A stretch of 64,000 nt of DNA, taken from Oscillospiraceae bacterium. GTDB lineage: Bacteria; Bacillota; Clostridia; Oscillospirales; Acutalibacteraceae. Below, one piece after another: positions 53,496 through 61,747 of the stretch (the first letter of the stretch is position 1; every line of letters begins with the position of its first letter). The notes under the pieces are model-generated. The model had not been told where the DNA came from and searched no databases. It saw only the letters and a list, made by a program, of their open reading frames with translations. The stretch spans positions 1 through 64,000 of the forward strand of contig SVPG01000002.1 in the NCBI GenBank assembly GCA_015065975.1. Direction: 5' to 3'. Both the position numbers and the translations under genes were made by a program.

Positions 53496-53993
53496 TTAAT
53501 AATCTCGAGTCGTTGTAATATAATGCCAGTATTCGGCTGTGACAATGAGCAATGTTATAAGTTTGAGCTCGGGATCCATAAGATCACAGATAAAATCGGT
53601 TCCGGATCGCTTGATCTTCATGACGATCTCACCGTCAGCGTCCTTTATGACATATTCACGGAAGGTCAGTCTCTCGGATTTCTCTATAAAACTGAGCTCA
53701 AAATCCGTTATATGCACAAATTCACAATCACTCGTGCCGCTCATCTTCATGGCATCATCGTAATACGCGACAACTTTGCCGCCCGATGTTATGGGATAAC
53801 CCATTATCAGCTCATCGATATCGGTACACGAAAACTCAATGGCCGCAACCTTTTCCTGAGCTTTGTTGTAGAGAATCCTGTCGGTCTTACCGTAGCCTAC
53901 TTCTACACTGTAATATACCATCTTATTCTTATCATCGTATATATTTATGTATTCATCAAAGCCACGGGTTTCATATCTCATACGAAACCTCAA
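53496..53993 (-). CDS. LURP-one-related / tubby-like family protein (tentative)
   Basis: 165-residue beta-rich protein without signal or membrane segment. It reads like the LURP-one/Tubby-C barrel: YINIYDDKNKMVYYSVEVGYGK, KVAAIEFSC, DFELSFIEKSERLTFREYVIKDADGEIVMKIKRSG. Members are phospholipid-scramblase-like barrels of unknown bacterial role. The match is by eye only and may be wrong. It is separated from the exonuclease gene by a terminator. Confidence 0.45.
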   Translation of the reverse strand: MRFRMRYETRGFDEYINIYDDKNKMVYYSVEVGYGKTDRILYNKAQEKVAAIEFSCTDIDELIMGYPITSGGKVVAYYDDAMKMSGTSDCEFVHITDFELSFIEKSERLTFREYVIKDADGEIVMKIKRSGTDFICDLMDPELKLITLLIVTAEYWHYITTTRDY

Positions 53994-54126
53994 ACAAGCT
54001 CACCTCACTAACCTCTATTACATCTCCAACTATACAGTCTATATAAGCATTATAACATAGATTTTTATAAAATGAAAGTCCTTTTTGAGCTATTTTTCTA
54101 AAAAAATGGAGATTATTGACTAAAAT

Positions 54127-56058
54127 TTATTTCTCATTTTCCATATCATCAAATCCGTCATCGTCACCCGAGGCATCTTCCGCCGCATTCCTGTAAAGTT
54201 CACGGCTTCTTCTTACCGCTGCTTCGTACAGATTCTCGGGCTCCTCGAGCTTTGCGTTCTCTGCGGAAATCTCGCTGATTTTCCCTTTTATACTGCCGTA
54301 TGACTTTTTAATGAAACCGCAGAATTTTTCAACCGGCGGGAAGCAATCGAGAGTGAGCTTGCCAAAGTTGCCCTTACCGCACATCATAAGCGCAGCCACA
54401 AGAGATGTTATCGGAACTGTGCAAAGAAGACCCATACTTCCGACAAGCGCCTGAAGAAGCTCGCTGGCAATCATTTCATCGTTCATGAGGGTGGTCATAT
54501 TGTTCAGAGAGCTGTAGTAGGTTACGATAAGCAGAACTGTGAGCGAACCGCCGACATAGGAAAGGATAAGTGTGTTAAGAGACGCTCCCATAATGTCTAT
54601 TCCTATGTTTATGCCCGACTTGAACAATTCAGCACCCTTGATTTTCGGAGCTTTCTCTTTAAGCTCGGCAAGCGCTGACGCAATTGAAATACCGACGTCT
54701 ATCGTTCCGCCGAGCGCACTGATTACTATCGTTGCAAAAAGAACATCGCTCAAATCAAGCGAAGGAAGATTGATGATCGCAAGGTCGATTGAATCACAGT
54801 CAACGATTCCCGTCATATTCATGGCTTTATTCATTATCGCTGTCAGAACGCCTGCGACCAGAACGCCCGCAAAAGCGCCAACTGCCGCCGCAAGCGTCTT
54901 CATCGTGAAGCCGTAAACGATAATCAGTGTGACCGCAATCGCAACGATACCCGCAAGGATGGCCGCAACTATGGGGTTGAGACCGCTGATTATCGCGGGA
55001 ATCATAATAAAAATACAAGCAAGACAGGTTATAACAAGAGCGAGAAGCGATCTCATTCCCTTCATTCCGCCCATCAGAAGGAGCAAAATAACAAAGATCA
55101 CAGCAAGAAGTATAAGCTTCTCGGTTCTTGCGTAATCGGTAACAATACCCGATATTTCGCCCGTCGCCTCATCCTCGGTAAAGTATCCGATCAGCTTGTC
55201 CCCGACAACTGCAGGTTCGCTTATCGCACCGTTGCCCATGGTGTTGGACATTTCGTACTTCATCACAAGGGTTCTTCCCTCATATCTTCCGTCAAGTACC
55301 TTTACCTTGAGAAGCTGAGTTCTCGAAAGTCCGTCATAGCCGTCGGATTTTGTCTGATCGCTCACTATTTCAAGCACACGGACATTGCATATTTCCTCTG
55401 TCGCTGTTTCGTCAGTGCTTTTGTGGCTTTCCTCCTCGGTAAACTGTGCGGATGCCGAAGGCTCTCCCTGAGCCTCATAATAATCACCCGTATCTTCGTT
55501 TATATGATAGAAAACGCCGTTCTCATCGATATAAAACGCCAGTCCTATCTCAGGATCAAAACAGTAATATTCAGGCTCATACTTATCATAGCCTTCATTC
55601 TGAAGAAACTCCTCGGTAGTCTGACCGCCCGCATCAACAACATTTGACGAGCCCTGCACATACTCAAGAACATCATCATAGCTGACCTGCGGAGTCTGAT
55701 CGGTGAATTGAAGCGTACCGTCCTCACCTATTGTATACAGCTTACCGTCGGTGACATCAATAAAGAAATCTATTGCATACTTTTCATCGGTCATTGTGTA
55801 GCCGTGATAAGTATATCGGGGATTTTCCTGTGTCGGATAAAGCAGTCCGTCCTCCTGACTGAGCACATAGACAGTGCCGCTTGCCGAATCGGTATAGTAT
55901 TCCGTCATGATACCCGATTCATAATCAAGACCCGAGAGGAAAAATCCCTCACTCTGTTCAAGGTCTATCCCCTGTGCGTATACGGGAAGTGCTGCAGCCA
56001 TCACAAAAAGCATGACAACAAAAACTGCAATAAGATGTCTGAAAATATTCTTTTTCAC
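54127..56058 (-). CDS. YibE/F-like membrane protein with a repetitive N-terminal extracellular domain
   Basis: YibE/F proteins are large membrane proteins of unknown transport role. A signal sequence is followed by ~170 extracellular residues with four repeats of a Tyr/Asp-rich motif (MTEYYTDSASGTVYVL, IDFFIDVTDGKLYTIGEDG, YYCFDPEIGLAFYIDENG, and similar), which I have not seen in the family. Then comes the YibE/F-type region with about eight helices (ILLAVIFVILLLLMGG near 315, ALVITCLACIFIMIPAI) and a C-terminal helix-rich domain. Start at GTG 56058 with GGAGG five bases before; the open frame's earlier TTG lacks this. A palindrome TTGTTAACAA (56073-56082) sits directly upstream. C-terminus acidic. 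Confidence 0.8.
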   Translation of the reverse strand: MKKNIFRHLIAVFVVMLFVMAAALPVYAQGIDLEQSEGFFLSGLDYESGIMTEYYTDSASGTVYVLSQEDGLLYPTQENPRYTYHGYTMTDEKYAIDFFIDVTDGKLYTIGEDGTLQFTDQTPQVSYDDVLEYVQGSSNVVDAGGQTTEEFLQNEGYDKYEPEYYCFDPEIGLAFYIDENGVFYHINEDTGDYYEAQGEPSASAQFTEEESHKSTDETATEEICNVRVLEIVSDQTKSDGYDGLSRTQLLKVKVLDGRYEGRTLVMKYEMSNTMGNGAISEPAVVGDKLIGYFTEDEATGEISGIVTDYARTEKLILLAVIFVILLLLMGGMKGMRSLLALVITCLACIFIMIPAIISGLNPIVAAILAGIVAIAVTLIIVYGFTMKTLAAAVGAFAGVLVAGVLTAIMNKAMNMTGIVDCDSIDLAIINLPSLDLSDVLFATIVISALGGTIDVGISIASALAELKEKAPKIKGAELFKSGINIGIDIMGASLNTLILSYVGGSLTVLLIVTYYSSLNNMTTLMNDEMIASELLQALVGSMGLLCTVPITSLVAALMMCGKGNFGKLTLDCFPPVEKFCGFIKKSYGSIKGKISEISAENAKLEEPENLYEAAVRRSRELYRNAAEDASGDDDGFDDMENEK

Positions 56059-56179
56059 GCTGACCTCCGATTTTGTTAACAAAAAGTTAATCTATTGGAT
56101 TATAATTGCTGTATAATTATTAGGATGAATTCAAATATGAGAGGAGGCATACTCCATTTACACGGGAGTATGACATAAT

Positions 56180-56284
56180 ATGTACGGAAAGAAAAGAAAA
56201 CTCTTCATTCAGATAATGTGCCTTATTCTCGCACTAATTATGGCTGCCAGTGCCCTGATAAGCGTCGCTTCAGCCTGCATCTGA
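56180..56284 (+). CDS. 34-residue hydrophobic micropeptide
   Basis: ORF MYGKKRKLFIQIMCLILAL continues as a 20-residue hydrophobic helix and ends SVASACI, i.e. basic N-terminus plus one membrane helix. Ahead of it lies a 7-8 bp hairpin (56148-56155 with 56165-56172) whose 3' arm carries GGGAG, the only ribosome site, 11 bases from the ATG. A strong terminator follows at once, so it is an independent unit. Upstream, an open 17-codon frame (56125-56178) ends one base before this start and could be a leader. I have no homologue in mind; this is the shortest gene I propose. Confidence 0.55.
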   Translation: MYGKKRKLFIQIMCLILALIMAASALISVASACI

Positions 56285-56294
56285 TGAAAAGCCT

Positions 56295-56333
56295 CGGCGG
56301 ATCAGAGATTCATTCTCTGCTCCGCCGTTTTTA
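56295..56333 (+). terminator. Terminator of the 34-residue gene
   Basis: Long stem CGGCGGATCAGAGA/TTCTCTGCTCCGCCG with a 4-base loop and TTTTTATTT tail; it also precedes the pncB stop on the other strand. Confidence 0.85.
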
Positions 56334-56334
56334 T

Positions 56335-57795
56335 TTACTTAAAACGTGATTTGTTTTCCTTTATGAGTCTCTCGCGCAGATCCCACAGATCACGCGAAAG
56401 ATCAACGTAATACTTATGAGGATTCTCAAAGCGGGTAACTTCACTCCAGAGGCTTTCAATACCCTTGAGACAATGCTCTCTTATCTCGCCGATTGACGGG
56501 CAATCGTAAATAAGTCTGCCCTTGTCGAATATCTGAACAAGAAGGCGTTCTGCCCTGAAATTCGTGCATATCTTGCTCTTCCACGTAAACTGAGGATCGA
56601 ATATCTCATAGGGCTTGCTGCTGTCGATTACCTCATCAACAAGCGTGACAACATCGGCGATAGCCTTTCCCGTCTCGAGGTCGTAAAGTCTCCACAGCTG
56701 CTTGTCGCCGGGTACGGTAAGCTTTGCGACATTTTCGCTGAGCTTTATCTTTGGAATATGCTGTCCGTCCTTATCGACAGCGCAGAGCTTATAAACACCG
56801 CCGAACATCGAATCACTCGCCGCTGTTATGAGTCTTTCACCGACACCGAAGCTGTCAACGGGCGCACCGTTCGTCAGAAGCTCTCTTATAAGATGCTCGT
56901 CCAGCGAATTCGACGCGCATATCTTGCAATCGGGGAATCCTGCATCGTCAAGCATCTTTCTGGCTTTGCCCGCAAGATAGGATATATCGCCGCTGTCGAT
57001 TCTGATGCCTGCAGGACGGCATCCCGCAGGTACGACAACCTCGTTGAATGTCTTGATTGCATTCGGTATACCCGATTTGAGCGTATTATAGGTATCGACA
57101 AGCAATGTACAGCTGTTAGGATACTGTTTTGCGTATGCTTTGAATGCATCGAGCTCACTGTCAAACATCTGTATCCACGAATGAGCCATTGTTCCGAGAG
57201 CGGGCACACCGTATGCAACATCTGTTATTGTGCATGCTGTACCGCTGCAGCCGGCAATATACGCAGCACGTGCTCCGAGAATTGCAGCATCGGCGCCCTG
57301 TGCACGTCTCGAGCCGAACTCCATGACAGCTCTTCCCTTTGCTGCACGCACGATTCTGTTTGCCTTTGTCGCGATAAGCGACTGATGGTTAATATGGAGA
57401 AGTATTGCCGTTTCGACAAACTGAGCCTGTATGACAGGTCCTTTTATCTTCATGATAGGTTCGTTCGGAAAAATCGGAGTACCTTCGGGAACAGCCCATA
57501 CATCGCAGGTAAATTCAAAATCACGAAGATAATCGAGAAACTCCTGAGAAAAAATGCCTTTATTCTTAAGATAAGCTATATCATCTTCGGTAAATCTGAG
57601 ACTTGTCAGATATTCAATAGTCTGCTGAAGTCCTGCCATAATGGCAAAACCGCCGTCATCTGGCACTCTTCTGAAAAACACATCAAAATAAGCCGTTACA
57701 TCCTTGAGACCGCTTGTGAGATAACCGTTTGCCATAGTCAGCTCATAAAAATCGGTCAGCATTGTAAGATTGGAAAAATGTTCTCTGCTGTTCAT
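56335..57795 (-). CDS. pncB: Nicotinate phosphoribosyltransferase
   Basis: Converts nicotinate and PRPP to nicotinate mononucleotide in NAD salvage. Visible motifs: LTMLTDFYELTMANGYL near residue 12, EFGSRRAQGADAAILGARAAYIAG near 163, GTMAHSWIQMF near 204, and the PRPP-site RIDSGDISYLAGKAR near 262 plus ICASNSLDEHLI. Length 486 is normal. Start ATG 57795 chosen because AAAGGA is ten bases upstream; the longer frame overlaps pncA. The adjacent pncA makes the substrate. Confidence 0.95.
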   Translation of the reverse strand: MNSREHFSNLTMLTDFYELTMANGYLTSGLKDVTAYFDVFFRRVPDDGGFAIMAGLQQTIEYLTSLRFTEDDIAYLKNKGIFSQEFLDYLRDFEFTCDVWAVPEGTPIFPNEPIMKIKGPVIQAQFVETAILLHINHQSLIATKANRIVRAAKGRAVMEFGSRRAQGADAAILGARAAYIAGCSGTACTITDVAYGVPALGTMAHSWIQMFDSELDAFKAYAKQYPNSCTLLVDTYNTLKSGIPNAIKTFNEVVVPAGCRPAGIRIDSGDISYLAGKARKMLDDAGFPDCKICASNSLDEHLIRELLTNGAPVDSFGVGERLITAASDSMFGGVYKLCAVDKDGQHIPKIKLSENVAKLTVPGDKQLWRLYDLETGKAIADVVTLVDEVIDSSKPYEIFDPQFTWKSKICTNFRAERLLVQIFDKGRLIYDCPSIGEIREHCLKGIESLWSEVTRFENPHKYYVDLSRDLWDLRERLIKENKSRFK

Positions 57796-57815
57796 ATAAT
57801 TCAGTTCCTTTATTT

Positions 57816-58502
57816 TTACTTGATTTCGCTGCAAACCTCAACGCCGTTTAGCGACATATTGTAAAGCGCCATAAGGCTTGTCAGTTCGGCATTGTGAGAA
57901 CCGAGATCATACGTTGAAACAAGCGATACAGGCACAACCACACGGCACTTTTTATTCTTTGTATTGAACCATGCCTTGAGTGAATTTGAAAGCTGAAGAA
58001 CACAAAGATCCGTACAATCGCCAACAACGATAAACGAATCGAATTCATTCTTCTCAAGCCAGTCGGTAAACTCCTTTTCGAGAATGCCGTTTACGGAGCC
58101 CTTATCGATTCGTACCGCGTCGCACACAGCTTTTATCTCGTCTGTTATGTCCGATTCCACGGAACCAGCCAGACAGTGCGGCGGATAGCTGTCAAATTCG
58201 GGAGAATCCTCGGCATGGGCATCGCAAAGAGCACATACCGCTATTCCCACATCCGTGCATTTCTTCGCAAGCTCTGCAACGGGTTCATTTATCGCGAGTG
58301 TATTACCGCTTGCAAGAGCGCCATCCTTTACAAATCCGTTTACCATATCAACGATGAGCAACGCTGTTTTTCCGCTTTCAAAAGAGGAAAGCTCCGCGCA
58401 TTCCTTAGAGGCCAGTTCCTCAAACACGTCACTCAAAAAAGGTTTTGTCTTTTTCAAAAAAGCATTTTTGTCAAGTCCCATAAACTTCTTGGAGTTTTTC
58501 AT
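57816..58502 (-). CDS. pncA: Nicotinamidase / isochorismatase-family hydrolase
   Basis: Hydrolyses nicotinamide to nicotinate. Catalytic triad: Asp in LLIVDMVNGFV, Lys in RIDKGSVNG, Cys in VVGDCTDLCVLQL; the metal site appears as CDAHAEDSPEFDSYPPHC with a DxH and a further His. N-terminal ~50 residues are an extra helical region. Length 228. Its position before pncB makes nicotinamidase more likely than a general isochorismatase. Promoter at 58545-58573. Confidence 0.9.
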   Translation of the reverse strand: MKNSKKFMGLDKNAFLKKTKPFLSDVFEELASKECAELSSFESGKTALLIVDMVNGFVKDGALASGNTLAINEPVAELAKKCTDVGIAVCALCDAHAEDSPEFDSYPPHCLAGSVESDITDEIKAVCDAVRIDKGSVNGILEKEFTDWLEKNEFDSFIVVGDCTDLCVLQLSNSLKAWFNTKNKKCRVVVPVSLVSTYDLGSHNAELTSLMALYNMSLNGVEVCSEIK

Positions 58503-58544
58503 ACTGTGATTTTCCTTTCCTTAATATCGTAATTATAATAAATT

Positions 58545-58573
58545 ATTATAGTATTGCACACTAAAAATTTCAA
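58545..58573 (-). promoter_or_regulatory. Promoter of pncA-pncB
   Basis: TTGAAA (58573-58568), 17 bases, TATAAT (58550-58545) on the minus strand; a second TATAAT is at 58533-58538. A TTGTTAACAA palindrome lies at 58582-58591. Confidence 0.75.
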
Positions 58574-58648
58574 ATCATAAATTGTTAACAAAGTTACATA
58601 TTACCCCATTATAAATTAAATTATACTTAAAAAGAGCAAAAAGATGTA

Positions 58649-58677
58649 TTGACTTGATACAAGCGATATGATATTAT
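58649..58677 (+). promoter_or_regulatory. Promoter of the XRE regulator
   Basis: TTGACT (58649-58654), 17 bases, TATTAT (58672-58677). Confidence 0.7.
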
Positions 58678-58749
58678 AATAAAGGTTTTTCAAAGAATCT
58701 TTTACATAATGTAAAATTTTTGAAGTTTTTTAAGAAAGCGGGGTCCATT

Positions 58750-58986
58750 ATGTATTCGAACGATATTGAAAAGAAGAACAGAATTGGTAATAACATAAAA
58801 AGAGAACGTAAATCCGCAGGACTTTCTCAGAAGGATCTTATCGAGTTGATGATTCCGTTCGGCGGCAAAATGAACACATCCACCCTTTCGAAAATCGAAA
58901 AGATGAAGCGAGGCATTACCGATATCGAAATATACCAGTTTTCCAAGGCTCTCAAAGTAAGTATAAACAAGCTTTTTGAAGATTGA
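58750..58986 (+). CDS. XRE-family helix-turn-helix regulator, 78 aa
   Basis: Single HTH_3-type domain: IGNNIKRERKSAGLSQKDLIELM (first helices), MNTSTLSKIEKMKRGITDIEI (recognition region) and a final helix FSKALKVSINKLFED. No C-terminal sensor domain, so it is probably a small repressor of the phage/plasmid type that dimerises. I start it at ATG 58750; the frame opens earlier at a TTG without a ribosome site. Own promoter and terminator; targets unknown. Confidence 0.85.
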   Translation: MYSNDIEKKNRIGNNIKRERKSAGLSQKDLIELMIPFGGKMNTSTLSKIEKMKRGITDIEIYQFSKALKVSINKLFED

Positions 58987-58994
58987 TCATACAC

Positions 58995-59027
58995 ACCGCA
59001 GCAACTTAAATGTCGCTGCGGTTTTTC
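58995..59027 (+). terminator. Terminator of the XRE gene
   Basis: Arms ACCGCAGC and GCTGCGGT, loop of 12, then TTTTTC. Confidence 0.85.
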
Positions 59028-59029
59028 TT

Positions 59030-59998
59030 TTATAATATATCCGCAGTCTGAATCACTCTTCCGTCGTCGAGAACAAAAACCGCCTCTACCCCATCAATTC
59101 CCGAAACAAGCTCAGATGCCGCTTCATACCCAAGAATAAAGCATATTGTGGACAAAGCATCGCCCTGAGCCGATGATTGCGACAGTATTGTCACAGAACG
59201 CACATCAGTGACGGCAGGCATCGCGGTATCTGTATCGAGAATATGATGATATCTGACCGAATCAATTTCAAAATAACGCTCATAATCCCCCGATGTTACA
59301 ACCGACATTCTTGCAGACGATTCGACAGCACCTACGTAATCTGAACTGTCGGGATATTTTATACCTATCCTCCACGGTGAACCGTTTTTGTCTCCCAGCG
59401 CCAAAATATTGCCGCCGAGATCAATGAGTGCATCTTCAACACCGTTTTCGACAAGAAATTCGACTATTTTATCCGCAACAAAGCCTTTTGCAATACCTCC
59501 GAGATCCAGCTGTACTCCATCGGGAACAAAAACCTTGTTTTCACTCACTTTTACACTTGTGTAGTCAATCAGCTTTACAGCGTTGTTTCTGGCTTGTTCA
59601 TCAGGAATCTTCGCATTTTCAGAATTGAAATCCCATAAAACTGTTGCACTTCCGCAGGTTAAATCAAATACCCCTTCCGACATCTGCGAATAATAGATTG
59701 CGAGATTTATTATCTCCAAAACCTCAGGTGCAACCTCAACCTCGGTTCCGTGCGAGTTGTTTATTTTATAGATATCGCTGTTCTCATCATACCTGTCGAG
59801 CAGGCGGTCATATTTTGCGCACAGCTCAAAAACACCGTCAAGGGTCTCTTCATCGCCAAAAACAGTTACAGATATATACGTATCAAAATAAAATCCGCTT
59901 CTGCTTATTGAACTTTGTGGCATGGTACACGAAGGAAGAACGGCAAGCGATAAGATGAGCGCCGATATCAGCAGTACAGAACACCATCTTTTACGCAT
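59030..59998 (-). CDS. apbE: FAD:protein FMN transferase (ApbE), lipoprotein
   Basis: Attaches FMN covalently to Thr/Ser of exported flavoproteins. Lipoprotein signal with lipobox LPSC (Cys24). FAD-site region and catalytic features: YFDTYISVTVFG near residue 37, LDLGGIAKGFVADKIVEFL near 168, ALIDLGGNILALG near 192, VTSGDYERYF near 235, HHILDTDTAMPA near 252 and SAQGDALSTICFILG near 276. Length 322 is normal. It overlaps the Gx transporter gene by 8 bases; in Clostridia these two commonly occur together, often with Rnf or NusG-II proteins. Confidence 0.94.
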   Translation of the reverse strand: MRKRWCSVLLISALILSLAVLPSCTMPQSSISRSGFYFDTYISVTVFGDEETLDGVFELCAKYDRLLDRYDENSDIYKINNSHGTEVEVAPEVLEIINLAIYYSQMSEGVFDLTCGSATVLWDFNSENAKIPDEQARNNAVKLIDYTSVKVSENKVFVPDGVQLDLGGIAKGFVADKIVEFLVENGVEDALIDLGGNILALGDKNGSPWRIGIKYPDSSDYVGAVESSARMSVVTSGDYERYFEIDSVRYHHILDTDTAMPAVTDVRSVTILSQSSAQGDALSTICFILGYEAASELVSGIDGVEAVFVLDDGRVIQTADIL

Positions 59999-60491
59999 CC
60001 TTTATCCCCTCCATTCTGTTAAGAACAATCGCAGTAAGCGTACCCGTCAGGACTCCCGTAACACACCCGGATACAAGAAGCAGCGGTAAAAAGCGTATTA
60101 TCTCCTCAGTCGAAGTCAGAATGACTGCAGTAATTACCTGTGCCGTGACATGAGCTGCTCCGCCAATAGCGCTCACGCCGACAGGGCTGACGTTTTTGAT
60201 TCTGAAGACCGAAACCATTGCAGCATAGCTCAGCACCGCACCTGCGGCAGAATAAAGAAAGCCTGCCATATTTCCAAAAAGGAGCGAGGTCAGCAAAGCT
60301 TTTGCAACTGACAGAAGGGCCGCTTCTCCGATTCCGAGTTTATACAATGCAAAAACTACCACTATATTGGCAAGTCCCAACTTTATTCCAGGTATTTTAG
60401 CGCTGACCGGTATCATATTCTCGACCCATCCGAGTATGAGAGAAAGTGCTATAAGAATACCAATAAGCGCTACACGTTGTGTTCTTTTCAT
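59991..60491 (-). CDS. Gx transporter-family membrane protein (Hpre_diP_synt_I)
   Basis: 166-residue protein with five or six hydrophobic helices: VALIGILIALSLILGWVENMIP, GIKLGLANIVVVFALYKLG, ALLTSLLFGNMAGFLYSAAGAVLSY, and AIGGAAHVTAQVITAVIL. The PGIKLGLAN motif marks the Hpre_diP_synt_I/Gx family, once annotated as heptaprenyl diphosphate synthase component I but now thought to be an ECF-type substrate carrier. Substrate unknown; pairing with ApbE suggests a flavin or lipid precursor (inference). A hairpin lies in its leader. Confidence 0.85.
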   Translation of the reverse strand: MKRTQRVALIGILIALSLILGWVENMIPVSAKIPGIKLGLANIVVVFALYKLGIGEAALLSVAKALLTSLLFGNMAGFLYSAAGAVLSYAAMVSVFRIKNVSPVGVSAIGGAAHVTAQVITAVILTSTEEIIRFLPLLLVSGCVTGVLTGTLTAIVLNRMEGIKDA

Positions 60492-60516
60492 AAAGCACCC
60501 GATAAAATTAAAGTTA

Positions 60517-60553
60517 AAGCGCGGCGAACTGTAAACAAAGTGTCACCGCGCTT
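60517..60553 (-). promoter_or_regulatory. Stem-loop in the leader of the Gx transporter-apbE unit
   Basis: Stem of 11 bp (arms 60517-60527 and 60543-60553, core AAGCGCGG/CCGCGCTT) between promoter and start codon, followed on the minus strand by TTTAACTTTAATTTT. It could be an attenuator-type terminator. Confidence 0.55.
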
Positions 60554-60576
60554 ATTTGATACATAATTCTTAAGAT

Positions 60577-60605
60577 ATTATAACACTATTCTCTTTGTTT
60601 TTCAA
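60577..60605 (-). promoter_or_regulatory. Promoter of the Gx transporter-apbE unit
   Basis: TTGAAA (60605-60600), 17 bases, TGT-TATAAT (extended -10 at 60582-60577). Confidence 0.8.
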
Positions 60606-60648
60606 GCGTTTTATACTGTCGGCGGTTATCCCGAGCTTCATAAAAGAA

Positions 60649-60688
60649 ACAGACACATCACTCAGGTTTCCCGAAACGATGTGTCTGT
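60649..60688 (-). terminator. Terminator of the NifU-like/GGGtGRT unit
   Basis: Arms ACAGACACATC and GATGTGTCTGT (60649-60659, 60678-60688), followed on the minus strand by TTCTTTTATG, 35 bases past the stop. Confidence 0.85.
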
Positions 60689-60722
60689 TAATTTCAATTA
60701 AAAATAAGCTTTTTCGAAAAAC

Positions 60723-61733
60723 TTATTTTGCAAGACCTTCAGCAACTGCAACAGCGCAAGCAACGGTAGCACCGACCATGGGGTTGTTGCCCATGCCGAT
60801 GAGACCCATCATCTCAACGTGTGCAGGAACGGAAGAAGAACCGGCAAACTGAGCGTCACCGTGCATTCTGCCCATGGAGTCGGTAAGACCGTAGGAAGCA
60901 GGACCTGCGCCCATGTTGTCCGGATGGAGAGTTCTTCCTGTGCCGCCGCCGGAAGCAACGGAGAAGTACTTCTTGCCGTTCTCAAGTGCCCACTTCTTGT
61001 AGGTACCTGCAACAAGATGCTGGAATCTGGTCGGGTTGGTGGAGTTACCTGTGATGGAAACGTCAACACCTTCATGCTTCATGATTGCAACGCCTTCGAG
61101 AACGTCGTTTGCACCGTAGCACTTGACCTGTGCTCTCTCGCCGTCGGAATAAGCATGCTCATCAACGATCTTGAGCTCGCCGGTGAAGAAATCGTACTCA
61201 GTCTTTACATATGTAAAGCCGTTGATTCTGGAGATGATGAAAGCAGCATCCTTGCCGAGACCGTTAAGGATAACTCTGAGCGGCTCTTTTCTTGCCTTGT
61301 TAGCGGTTCTTGCGATACCGATAGCACCTTCAGCAGCAGCGAAGGACTCATGACCTGCGAGGAATGCAAAGCACTTTGTCTCGTCTCTGAGAAGCATTGC
61401 GCCGAGGTTACCGTGGCCGAGACCAACGTTTCTCTGCTCAGCAACAGAGCCGGGAATGCAGAATGCCTCGAGACCGATACCGATTGCCTCAGCAGCATCA
61501 GCAGCGGTAGCAACATTCTTCTTGATTGCGACAGCGCAGCCGAGAGTATATGCCCAGCAAGCATTCTCAAATGCGATGGGCTGAACACCCTTGACGATAG
61601 CTTCTGCATCTACACCCTTGGAGAGGCAGAGCTCGCGAGCCTCTTCAAGGCTTGCAATGCCATACTCAGCGAGGCATTTTTCAATTTTGGCAATTCTTCT
61701 TTCCTTGCCTTCAAACATTACATCGTTTGCCAT
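60723..61733 (-). CDS. GGGtGRT protein, partner of a NifU-like scaffold
   Basis: 336-residue soluble protein carrying the name-giving motif GGGTGRTLHPDNMG near residue 265. Other notable stretches are GLGHGNLGAMLLRDETKC, FLAGHESFAAAEGAIGIARTANKA and VPAHVEMMGLIGMGNNPMVGATVACAVAVAEGL. The name and pairing with an iron-sulfur scaffold are known; its activity is not, to my knowledge. It contains few Cys, so it is unlikely itself to be the cluster carrier. Codon bias is strong, implying high expression. Separated by 14 bases from the upstream NifU-like gene. Confidence 0.9.
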   Translation of the reverse strand: MANDVMFEGKERRIAKIEKCLAEYGIASLEEARELCLSKGVDAEAIVKGVQPIAFENACWAYTLGCAVAIKKNVATAADAAEAIGIGLEAFCIPGSVAEQRNVGLGHGNLGAMLLRDETKCFAFLAGHESFAAAEGAIGIARTANKARKEPLRVILNGLGKDAAFIISRINGFTYVKTEYDFFTGELKIVDEHAYSDGERAQVKCYGANDVLEGVAIMKHEGVDVSITGNSTNPTRFQHLVAGTYKKWALENGKKYFSVASGGGTGRTLHPDNMGAGPASYGLTDSMGRMHGDAQFAGSSSVPAHVEMMGLIGMGNNPMVGATVACAVAVAEGLAK

Positions 61734-61747
61734 ATTATAATACCTCC

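Noticed and set aside
56141..56147. GAGGAGG as ribosome site of the 34-residue peptide
   Set aside because: It is more than 30 bases from the ATG and inside the leader frame; the closer GGGAG is the better candidate.
56758..57864. 368-codon plus-strand frame over pncB
   Set aside because: Rich in Cys and Arg, no ribosome site, antisense to complete pncB motifs.
58503..58749. Small gene between pncA and the XRE regulator
   Set aside because: Only promoters and AT-rich DNA are present; no frame with a ribosome site.
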